Of a stretch of 64,000 nucleotides of DNA, positions 46,777 through 54,046 are shown in pieces. The notes under the pieces were generated by a model, which ran no database searches, was not told the origin of the DNA, and saw only the letters and a program-made list of their open reading frames with translations. The position numbers were made by a program, and so were the translations under genes. Positions within the stretch are counted from its first letter, which is position 1. Every line of letters begins with the position of its first letter. The stretch covers positions 992,001-1,056,000 of the forward strand of contig NZ_FSRU01000001.1 of assembly GCF_900142845.1 (NCBI RefSeq), in the 5' to 3' direction. The DNA comes from Paraburkholderia phenazinium. GTDB lineage: Bacteria; Pseudomonadota; Gammaproteobacteria; Burkholderiales; Burkholderiaceae.

Positions 46777-47553
46777 CGCGCGGCCATTGGAATAATGAAC
46801 GGATGATCCATTTTTCCGGTGCACGCCGGGGTGAGATGGGTTCTTCGGCAGGGGAGTTAAGTGTCGCTTGTCAGGTCGCATGGCCATTTCGAATCGACGT
46901 GCTGCGTATCCGTCGCCGAAGTGCGCTGGCGGTTGCGATGCGTCGGATTTCAAGCTCGCTGGCCGGTAATTGAGGAAAATCATTATTAATACGGATCATT
47001 AAATGTGGATATTTTATGCGTTCAATAATTCTATTGGGGGAATCCGTATCCTGCTCCGTTTTAATAATCCTGATCCGGCATCGTGGATCCCGATTATGTC
47101 TGCGCTGTGCTTACTATTAATTTCAAACCAATACATAAGCGGCGCGGATTGTGACCGTTTTGTGCCAAAAAGTACGTACCTTTCCCGCATGGCCGCCGGA
47201 TCTGGGGATTTGACGATTCCGCCTTGTGCGGCGGCCTTCCCGGGGCAATGGAAATGTTACGGATATTTTGTCGTGAAACCATAATATTACTTCTTTGTAA
47301 GAGTAACTATCTGGGATCTCAGATGGTTTTCTCGCATGGAGAAACTTTGTTTGATGGGCAGCCTTGTTAATTCAGGAGCTTCTATATAGACTGGCGATTC
47401 CGGTGAATTAAAGCGGCGAAGCAGATTTATTTGATCGCGCAGATATCGCAGTCCGCACAGGGTATGATTTTCGAGGGCCTTGCTTATGCGCGACATCCTG
47501 TCAGGCTATGGGGAATACAAGTGAGACAAATACTGGGTCAGGGAGCCATTGAA
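46777..47553. other. AT-rich gap without a supported gene
   Basis: About 780 bases of markedly lower GC than the surroundings. GTACGTACCTTTCC at 47172-47185 is a partial island motif, and CCGTAACATTTCC reads on the minus strand at 47249-47261. Two short open frames (47003-47284 plus, 47287-47496 minus) have no recognisable family. It may hold a promoter for the Phd-like gene or an unrecognised RNA. Confidence 0.4.
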
Positions 47554-47730
47554 ATGGCCACGCGCGAATTCAGCAAGAATCCGTCGAAGGCTTTGCGGGA
47601 GGCCGACGCGCAGCCGGTACTGGTGACGAAGTACGGTCACCCGATTGCCTGCGTGCTGTCCATCGAGTCGTGGAACGATCTGCTGGCCAAGGTTCACAAC
47701 TGCGACCTGCTGGAGCAGATGAGCCGCTAA
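47554..47730 (+). CDS. Orphan Phd/YefM-type antitoxin-like protein 1
   Basis: 58 residues from ATG 47554, preceded by GGGAG at 47541-47545; an in-frame GTG at 47521 would add 11. MATREFSKNPSKALREADAQ followed by PVLVTKYGHPIACVLSIESW matches the Phd/YefM fold: an N-terminal DNA-binding beta-alpha unit and the conserved 'P(V/I)..G.p.avl.s...y' type strand. The toxin-neutralising C-terminal tail is very short. No Doc, RelE or PIN toxin gene is adjacent, since the next gene is the convergent gspK. It is related to the protein at 63019. A role as a plain DNA-binding regulator is plausible. Confidence 0.75.
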   Translation: MATREFSKNPSKALREADAQPVLVTKYGHPIACVLSIESWNDLLAKVHNCDLLEQMSR

Positions 47731-47737
47731 TAAAGCG

Positions 47738-47781
47738 GCGAACCCAAAAGCGAACCGCGCGGCGAACCCGGCCGCGAACCC
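47738..47781. repeat. Four-unit tandem array with 12-base period
   Basis: GCGAACC begins at 47738, 47750, 47762 and 47774, exactly 12 bases apart, with variable spacers. The array lies just after the Phd-like stop and before the convergent gspK stop, and is not inside a supported gene. Confidence 0.7.
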
Positions 47782-47809
47782 AATCGCCATTCCGGCCGGC
47801 ATGCAGGAC

Positions 47810-48826
47810 TCAGCCGGCAACACGATGTGCCCACACCACGGCAGTCCAACTGAAATCGCCAATGCCATAGCGCGCGATGAGCGTATCCATGCGCAGATTG
47901 ACCTTGGCGGAATGGATCCGGCAGTGCACGAGGAAGTAGCCGCTATTGGTGCTGACGAGGGTGCCGCTCGGTAGCGCGCCATTGGTCAGTACCGCGGACA
48001 GCAGGAGCGCAATATCGCTCGCGCTCACGAAGTATGCCGTCTGGCGTCGTTCCACCAGCATATGGGCCTGGCTTGCCGAAAGCGTCGGAATGGCCGCTTG
48101 CAGCGCCGGCTCGCTGGCGGTATTGGCGTTGACGTTGGTGTATTCGGGAAGCACCGTGACATAACCCGTCAGCGCTTTCACTGTCGCGGCATCGTAGCCC
48201 GGCACGCGCGCGAGATCCTGAGGCGAGACCAGTTGCATGGGCCAGCCGTCGCCGGCGCCATTGCCGTTGCCGAGCGAGCGCAACATGTAGCTCGCGGTCG
48301 CCTCCGCAAGCGTCGGATTGAGCGCAAGCGCGCCAAGCAGGCGCCGGTAGGCTTCGATCCCTGCGCTATCTATCTGCCAGGGCGCGTTGGGTCCCGCGCG
48401 CGAGACCAGATCCGTCAGGTTGAATTTCGCCTGCGCGTCTTCGACCTCTCCTGAGATGTAGGCGTGTGCCAGTTCGCCATTGAGTGCGACGGTGTCGCGC
48501 GGCAAAAAATCCGCGAGCTGCACGTCCTGCACCGGCGCCGACCACGCCTGGCCCACATAGACCACGTTGGACGTCGAGCTTTGCGCGCGCAGCGTCGCAC
48601 GCGCCCATTCGACGGCCGCGCGTTCCACCCACATGGTTTGAACATTCAGGCGCTGGTTCTCCACATCGCGCACCGCCACCAGTTCGCGCCACACCACGCT
48701 GGCCGCCAGCGTGGCGGCCAGCGCCACCACCAGCAGCACCGTGACGATAGCGATACCGCGTTGCGGCGTCCTCGGCCGCGCAGCGCTGAACTGTCGCGAG
48801 ACCGGCTTACGGCTCGTGTTGCACAT
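47810..48826 (-). CDS. gspK: Type II secretion minor pseudopilin GspK (inverted)
   Basis: 338 residues from ATG 48826, which has GGAGAG immediately upstream on the minus strand. The leader ends QRG, followed by IAIVTVLLVVALAATLAASV. Glu5 is absent, as is normal for GspK. The large periplasmic domain has the SAM-like helical insert (YRRLLGALALNPTLAEATA, LARVPGYDAATVKAL, TNVNANTASEPALQA). GspK caps the pseudopilus tip with GspI and GspJ. It is transcribed away from fhaC-like tpsB, and a perfect palindrome containing the island motif lies between them. Confidence 0.92.
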   Translation of the reverse strand: MCNTSRKPVSRQFSAARPRTPQRGIAIVTVLLVVALAATLAASVVWRELVAVRDVENQRLNVQTMWVERAAVEWARATLRAQSSTSNVVYVGQAWSAPVQDVQLADFLPRDTVALNGELAHAYISGEVEDAQAKFNLTDLVSRAGPNAPWQIDSAGIEAYRRLLGALALNPTLAEATASYMLRSLGNGNGAGDGWPMQLVSPQDLARVPGYDAATVKALTGYVTVLPEYTNVNANTASEPALQAAIPTLSASQAHMLVERRQTAYFVSASDIALLLSAVLTNGALPSGTLVSTNSGYFLVHCRIHSAKVNLRMDTLIARYGIGDFSWTAVVWAHRVAG

Positions 48827-49253
48827 TGACTCTCCATCGGTTCTGGCCGCTGCGAACCGGGTCGTCCAGTCGTCGGGTGCAAAGATCGTAGTCCGCAACG
48901 TGTGCGCTGTCGTGACAGGTGTTGCGTACAAATAGTACGCAACATCGTGAAAAAAATTGACACGCATGCTGGCTATCATGCCGCCAGGGTTTGATGCATC
49001 TCCGCGCCAACCGACTGTCCTTCGGTGCCATGCGGTGTCCTGCCATGCAGTTTGATGCGGGTCACCCGTCAATCCGGTTTCCGCAACAGCAGGATTCCCT
49101 CGTCAGACAGTGGGGCGAAGTCGTTTAACTCGTTCGTTGTACGTAGCATTGGTCATGAACGGGACTTCTGACGTTTGTATTGTCCACGTCTTGACAATTC
49201 ACCGGTCGCTGCACGACGAGCCGGATCATCGCGCAAATGAAGGAGTGGCGGCA
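48827..49253. promoter_or_regulatory. Divergent promoter region of gspK and tpsB with two island motifs
   Basis: TGTTGCGTAC (48920-48929) and GTACGCAACA (48935-48944) form a perfect 10-bp inverted repeat with spacer AAATA; the right arm reads on as GTACGCAACATCG. A second copy, GTACGTAGCATTGG, is at 49139-49152, about 100 bases before the tpsB start. This is the clearest operator-like form of the motif. Confidence 0.65.
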
Positions 49254-50921
49254 ATGACGCCGAAGATGTACGGGGAAGCATCGAATCGCCGGCGCTGTCT
49301 GGCCGGGGTGGTTCTAGCGGGAAGCGTGACGCTGGCCGGTACGGCGCATGCGCAGTCGAATGCTGCACCGGCGCCGGCTGCTACGCCTGCTTCCACGGGC
49401 ACGTCTGGCACGGCGTCGGGTGCGGGAAACCAGCTGGGACGCTTCGACGTGAACGAATACATCGTGCGCGGCAACTCGACGTTGCCGAGCCTCGACATCG
49501 AAAAGGCGGTTTACCCGTTCGAAGGGCCGGACCGCACGCTCGACGATGTCAACGCCGCGCGTGACGCGCTGCAGAAGGTGTACCAGGACCGCGGTTATCA
49601 ATCAGTGGTGGTTGAATTGCCGCGACAGCAGGTCAAGGACGGCGTGATCGTGCTGCAGGTGGTGGAAGCGAAGGTCGGCAGAGTGCGCGTGGAAGGCGCG
49701 CAATACACCTCGCCGCAAGCGATTCGCGATGCCGTCCCGGCGCTGGCGGAAGGCAAGGTGCCCGACTTCACCGACGCCCAGCAGCAGCTCACCGACCTGA
49801 ACAAATCGCCCGACCACCAGGTGGTCCCCGTGCTGAAGCCGGGCAGCTTGCCGCAAACGGTGGACGTGGATCTGAAGGTGGACGACCAGAATCCGGCGCA
49901 CGGCAGCCTCGAACTCAACAACGACCAGAGCCCGGATACCTCGGTGCTGCGCACGGTCGCGTCCCTCAGCTACTCGAACCTCTGGCAGCTCGGGCATGTG
50001 GTGTCGGGCAGCTTCCTGCTGGCGCCGCAGCATCCGCGCGATGCCGAGGTGTATTCGTTCTCCTACCTGGCGCCGTTGCAGGGCACTCACTGGAGTTTCC
50101 TCGGGACGGTGTTCCACTCCAACAGCGACGTGGCGTCTCTGGGCGGTACGAACGTGCTGGGCAAGGGCACCTCGTTCGGGTTCACGGCAATGTACGCGTT
50201 GCCCTCCACCGATACCTACACGCAGTCGGTGAGCGTCGAACTCGACCACAAGCATTTCGACGAAAACGACACGATCGCGGGCACGACCTCTACGGCGCCG
50301 TTGACCTATGTGCCAGTGACTCTCGGGTACACGGGGCAGTTGAACCGCAAGAATTCGCAGACCACATTCTCCGCGTCGATCACGACCGATATCCGTGGCG
50401 TGGGCAGCGACGCCGATGCGTTCGACAACAAGCGCTACAACGCAACGGCCGACTTCATCTACGGCAAGTTCGACGTCAACCACACCCAGGACCTGCCGGA
50501 CGACGTTCAGCTCCATGGCCACGTGAGCGCGCAATTCGCGAACTCGCCGCTGGTGTCGAGCGAACAGTTTTCGGCGGGCGGCATCAATACCGTGCGCGGC
50601 TATCTGGAAGCCGAGGACACCGCCGACAGCGGCGTGATCGGCTCGCTCGAACTGAGCAGTCCGTCGATCGCGAAGTACGTGGGCAGCGCCGTCAACGAAT
50701 GGCGTTTTCACGCCTTCGTCGACGCGGCGCATCTGTGGCTGCTGAGTCCGCTGCCCGAGCAGATCTCAAGTTTCAACATGGCCAGCGTTGGACTCGGCTC
50801 GCGCATCCAGTTGCTGAAGTACGCAAGCGCGGACCTTGAAATGGCGTTCCCGCTCAAGGCCGGAACGTTCACGAGGGCCTATAACCCGCGCTTCGACTTC
50901 TACGTGCGCGCGAGTTTCTAA
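49254..50921 (+). CDS. Two-partner-secretion outer-membrane transporter (TpsB, FhaC/ShlB family)
   Basis: 555 residues from ATG 49254, with AAGGAG eight bases upstream; the longer open frame from 49110 lies in the promoter region. A signal peptide ends AHAQ (about residue 34), then come an Ala/Thr linker, POTRA domains (FDVNEYIVRGNSTLP, VVEAKVGRVRVEGAQY) and a 16-strand barrel. The VRGY motif of loop 6 is present (INTVRGYLEAED) and the chain ends in the outer-membrane-type RASF. It should translocate the giant exoprotein through its TPS domain. It stands 66 bases before the ExbB-fusion gene, at the head of the long right-hand operon. Confidence 0.93.
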   Translation: MTPKMYGEASNRRRCLAGVVLAGSVTLAGTAHAQSNAAPAPAATPASTGTSGTASGAGNQLGRFDVNEYIVRGNSTLPSLDIEKAVYPFEGPDRTLDDVNAARDALQKVYQDRGYQSVVVELPRQQVKDGVIVLQVVEAKVGRVRVEGAQYTSPQAIRDAVPALAEGKVPDFTDAQQQLTDLNKSPDHQVVPVLKPGSLPQTVDVDLKVDDQNPAHGSLELNNDQSPDTSVLRTVASLSYSNLWQLGHVVSGSFLLAPQHPRDAEVYSFSYLAPLQGTHWSFLGTVFHSNSDVASLGGTNVLGKGTSFGFTAMYALPSTDTYTQSVSVELDHKHFDENDTIAGTTSTAPLTYVPVTLGYTGQLNRKNSQTTFSASITTDIRGVGSDADAFDNKRYNATADFIYGKFDVNHTQDLPDDVQLHGHVSAQFANSPLVSSEQFSAGGINTVRGYLEAEDTADSGVIGSLELSSPSIAKYVGSAVNEWRFHAFVDAAHLWLLSPLPEQISSFNMASVGLGSRIQLLKYASADLEMAFPLKAGTFTRAYNPRFDFYVRASF

Positions 50922-50987
50922 CCGGTTTTTCTACAGGCGATGCGCCGGCGCGTGCTGATGTGGCCGGCTTGATCAGGGGAGTGGATT

Positions 50988-52784
50988 GTGAAGCGAGCTT
51001 TATTCCTGTTATTGACGGTCCTGGTGGGTTTTCTGCCGGGCGTGGCCAATGCCTGGTGGCAGAACGACTGGTCCTATCGCAAGGCGATCACCATCGATAC
51101 CAGCCCGAAAGGCGGCAATATCGCGGAATCCGCTGGACGTGTGCCGCTGTTGATTCGCCTGCACTCGGGCAACTTCCAGTTCGACGGACTCGAGGATAAC
51201 GGCGCGGACATCCGCTTCGTTGCAGCGGACGACAAGACCCCGTTGAACTACCAGATCCAGCAATACGATCCGGTTCTCGGCGTGGCGCTGATCTGGGTGG
51301 ACGTGGCGCAGTTTCCGGCGGGCGCCACGCAGAACATCTGGATGTACTACGGCAACAAGAAAGCGCCCGACGGCAGCAAGCCCGCCGAGACCTTCGACCC
51401 GGACTACACGCTCGTCTATCACTTCAACGACGCGGCCGGCACGCCGCCGAAGGACAGCACCGCGTACGGCAATCACGCGCAGAACGCGCCGCTGCGTATC
51501 GCCGAGGACGGTATCGTCGGCAAGGCTGCGCAGTTCAACGGATCGATGCCGCTCAAGCTCGCGGCGAGCCCGTCGCTGGCAGTACCCGAAGGCGGCAGCT
51601 TCAGCTTCAGCGCGTGGGTCAAGCCCAACGCGCTCGCACCGCAAAGCTTGCTGTATAGCCGCCGTGACGGCGCCCATGCCCTGCTGATCGGTCTGGACAA
51701 CGGCGTGCCGTTCGCCGAGGTGGACAACGCAGGTGCGCCGCAGCGGAGCGCAGCCGGCGCCGCGCTCCCCGTCAATCAATGGACGCAGATTGCGGTGAGC
51801 GCCGACGGCAAGAATGTGACGCTGTACGTAGGCGGCAAGCAGTACGCCCAGGTGCCGGCCGCGCTGCCTGCGCTGAACACGCCGGCGGCGGTCGGCGGCG
51901 ATGTCGATAATGCACCGGCCGGCTTTAGCGGCTTTAGCGGCGAGATCGACGAACTGCGTCTCTCGAAGGTTGCCCGCTCGCCGACGCTGTTCGCCGTGGA
52001 CGTCATGAGCCAGGGCGCCGAATCGAAACTGGTCAACTACGGCGCCGACGAAAAGCAGTCGGGCTTCGGTTTCGGCTACTTCGGCGTGATCGTCAAGTCG
52101 GTCACGGTCGATGCCTGGGTGGTGATCGGCATTCTGCTGCTGATGGCGTTCGTCTCGTGGTTCGTGATGTGGAACAAGGCCAGCTACGTGGGCACCGTGG
52201 ACAAGGCCAATGGTTTCTTCGTGCGGCGCTTCCGTGAAGTGGCGGGCAAGCACCTGGTGGGTCTCGCGCACATCGACGAGAAATCGGACGACGGCCGGCG
52301 CCTGCGCGAGTCGTCGCTCTACCGGCTCTACCGCGCCGGGGTGGCGGAAATCCATAGCCGTGTGGACGGCAGCGGCCGCACGCTGATCACGGCGGAATCG
52401 ATCGAAGCGATCCGCGCCACCATGGACGCCACACTCGTGCGTGAAAACCAGCGGCTTTCGAAGTCGATGGTTCTGCTCACCATTGCCATCTCCGGCGGTC
52501 CGTTCCTCGGCCTGCTCGGCACGGTGGTCGGCGTGATGATTACCTTCGCCGCGATTGCCGCGGCCGGCGACGTGAACGTCAACGCGATCGCGCCGGGTAT
52601 CGCCGCGGCGCTGCTCGCCACCGTGACAGGTCTGTTCGTCGCGATCCCGGCGCTGTTTGGCTACAACTACCTGCTGATTCGCAACAAGAATGTGACGGCC
52701 AACATGCAGGTCTTCGTCGACGAATTCGTGACGCGTCTTGCCGAAGCGCACAGCAGCCCCGACCACTCGCTGGCGGGGAACTGA
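50988..52784 (+). CDS. ExbB/MotA/TolQ proton-channel protein fused to periplasmic DUF2341-LamG-like region
   Basis: 598 residues. A signal peptide (MKRALFLLLTVLVGFLPGVANA) leads into a periplasmic region beginning WWQNDWSYRKAITID, the DUF2341 pattern (about 24-130). A LamG/concanavalin-like fold follows (about 140-330, with FSFSAWVKP and IDELRLSKVARSP). Then three membrane helices of the ExbB family appear: VIGILLLMAFVSWFVMW near 385, and the conserved pair SGGPFLGLLGTVVGVMITF and APGIAAALLATVTGLFVAIP near 505-555. Family knowledge: ExbB with ExbD converts proton flow into motion transmitted by TonB. The large glycan- or protein-binding-like extension suggests that the motor is docked to a specific periplasmic partner. 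Confidence 0.88.
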   Translation: MKRALFLLLTVLVGFLPGVANAWWQNDWSYRKAITIDTSPKGGNIAESAGRVPLLIRLHSGNFQFDGLEDNGADIRFVAADDKTPLNYQIQQYDPVLGVALIWVDVAQFPAGATQNIWMYYGNKKAPDGSKPAETFDPDYTLVYHFNDAAGTPPKDSTAYGNHAQNAPLRIAEDGIVGKAAQFNGSMPLKLAASPSLAVPEGGSFSFSAWVKPNALAPQSLLYSRRDGAHALLIGLDNGVPFAEVDNAGAPQRSAAGAALPVNQWTQIAVSADGKNVTLYVGGKQYAQVPAALPALNTPAAVGGDVDNAPAGFSGFSGEIDELRLSKVARSPTLFAVDVMSQGAESKLVNYGADEKQSGFGFGYFGVIVKSVTVDAWVVIGILLLMAFVSWFVMWNKASYVGTVDKANGFFVRRFREVAGKHLVGLAHIDEKSDDGRRLRESSLYRLYRAGVAEIHSRVDGSGRTLITAESIEAIRATMDATLVRENQRLSKSMVLLTIAISGGPFLGLLGTVVGVMITFAAIAAAGDVNVNAIAPGIAAALLATVTGLFVAIPALFGYNYLLIRNKNVTANMQVFVDEFVTRLAEAHSSPDHSLAGN

Positions 52785-52802
52785 CGAACAGGGAGAACCG
52801 CG

Positions 52803-53213
52803 ATGCAAGTTCAGGACGACGACAAGCCCTATGACGACATCAACATCACGCCGATGCTCGACCTGGCGTATGTACTGCTGATCATTTTCATCATCATGAC
52901 CACCGCCTCGGTGCAGGGTATCAAGGTCGATCTGCCGAAAGCGAGTTCCTCGACGAGCCTCGCCAAACCGCAGACGAAGGCGATCACCGTGTCCGACTCG
53001 GGGCAGATTTTCCTCGATGCGTATCCCGTGTCGATGGCGGAACTGGAGGACCGGCTGCGTACGCAGAAGGCCCTCACGCCCGAGTTTCCGATTGTCCTGA
53101 AGGGCGATTCGACCGTTGCGTACCAGAAGGTCATGGACGTGCTGGATCTGTTGCGCCGGCTCGATCTGTCGCAGGTCGGCCTCGTCACCGGCAAGGCGCC
53201 GCAAGGCGGCTAG
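52803..53213 (+). CDS. exbD: ExbD-type proton-channel subunit
   Basis: 136 residues. The single membrane helix carries the essential Asp in ITPMLDLAYVLLIIFIIMT (D20), equivalent to Asp25 of E. coli ExbD. The periplasmic domain follows (VDLPKASSSTS, then the ITVSDSGQIFLDAY stretch). It starts 18 bases after the ExbB-fusion gene and ends ten bases before the TonB gene, giving a complete ExbB-ExbD-TonB set. No TonB-dependent receptor is encoded in the window, so what the motor drives is an open question. Confidence 0.93.
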   Translation: MQVQDDDKPYDDINITPMLDLAYVLLIIFIIMTTASVQGIKVDLPKASSSTSLAKPQTKAITVSDSGQIFLDAYPVSMAELEDRLRTQKALTPEFPIVLKGDSTVAYQKVMDVLDLLRRLDLSQVGLVTGKAPQGG

Positions 53214-53222
53214 GGAACGACC

Positions 53223-53939
53223 ATGGAAATGACCTACGACAACGGGCGCGGCGACGATCCGGAAGGCGGCGGGCGGCGCTGGTTGAAGCCTGCGATTGCC
53301 GTACTCGTGCTGCTCGGTGTCGCGGCTCTCGTCTGGCATTTCGCGAGCGACACCGCTGGCGTCAAGCGTGCCGAAGCGCCGCGAGTGACTACGGTCATTC
53401 CGTTGCCGCCACCACCACCGCCGCCGCCGCCGAAGCAGACGCCGCCGCCTGAGAAAACCCAGGAGACCGTCAAGACGCCGGTGGACAAGCCGACGGTTGC
53501 GCCGAAGCCGGCCGAGGCGCCCAAGCCTTCGGACAACCAGCCGAAGCAGATGACGATGAACGCCCCGGCCCAGGCGGGTACGGACAATTTCAACATCGGT
53601 GCGGGCGACGGCACCGGCATGGCAGGCAGCGGCTCGGGTACGGGCAGCTTCGGCAACGCGAGTTACGCGCAGTACCTGGGCTACACGCTGCAGCGGGCCA
53701 TCGAGCAGGACAAGCATGTCCAGGAGGCGGGCGGCGCGCGCTTCACAGGCAGCCTCAATCTGTGGATGGACCCGTCGGGCCGCATTACCAAAGTGACGAT
53801 CGTGCAGTCGACGGGCGACGCCCGCATCGACGATGCGGTCATCGCGGCGGTCGAGAGCCTGGGACGCGTGGATGAAGCACCGCCGCCGCAAACGGTGTAC
53901 CCGAAGCTCGTCAAGTTGCAGGGCCGCAAGCCTGGGTAA
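53223..53939 (+). CDS. TonB-family energy transducer
   Basis: 238 residues. A membrane anchor (LKPAIAVLVLLGVAALVWHF, about 20-41) is followed by a proline-rich spacer (nine consecutive prolines, then repeated Pro-Lys) and a Gly/Thr linker. The TonB C-terminal domain has LNLWMDPSGRITKVTIVQST and ARIDDAVIAAVESLG. Its place directly after exbB and exbD shows a dedicated system. The partner is probably an outer-membrane protein of this operon (TpsB or the porin) rather than a classical siderophore receptor; this is inference. Confidence 0.92.
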   Translation: MEMTYDNGRGDDPEGGGRRWLKPAIAVLVLLGVAALVWHFASDTAGVKRAEAPRVTTVIPLPPPPPPPPPKQTPPPEKTQETVKTPVDKPTVAPKPAEAPKPSDNQPKQMTMNAPAQAGTDNFNIGAGDGTGMAGSGSGTGSFGNASYAQYLGYTLQRAIEQDKHVQEAGGARFTGSLNLWMDPSGRITKVTIVQSTGDARIDDAVIAAVESLGRVDEAPPPQTVYPKLVKLQGRKPG

Positions 53940-54046
53940 GCGGAGCGCCTCGACAGAGTCGGCAACGGATTCAATAACCGGTTCGCTCACGCACTCGTGA
54001 GCGGGCAGCACCAGTAAAAAATCAGCACGTTAAGTGGAGAATGGGA

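Noticed and set aside
47003..47284. Possible small protein of 93 residues in the AT-rich gap
   Set aside because: No ribosome site, no family and biased composition; listed only as part of the unexplained gap.
47287..47496. Possible minus-strand small protein of 69 residues
   Set aside because: No ribosome site or recognisable family; may be chance in low-GC DNA.
51009..54011. Long open frame of 1000 codons on the minus strand opposite the exbB-exbD-tonB genes
   Set aside because: It is an Arg/His/Val-rich mirror of well-supported genes in high-GC DNA, shows no domain, and crosses several real gene borders.
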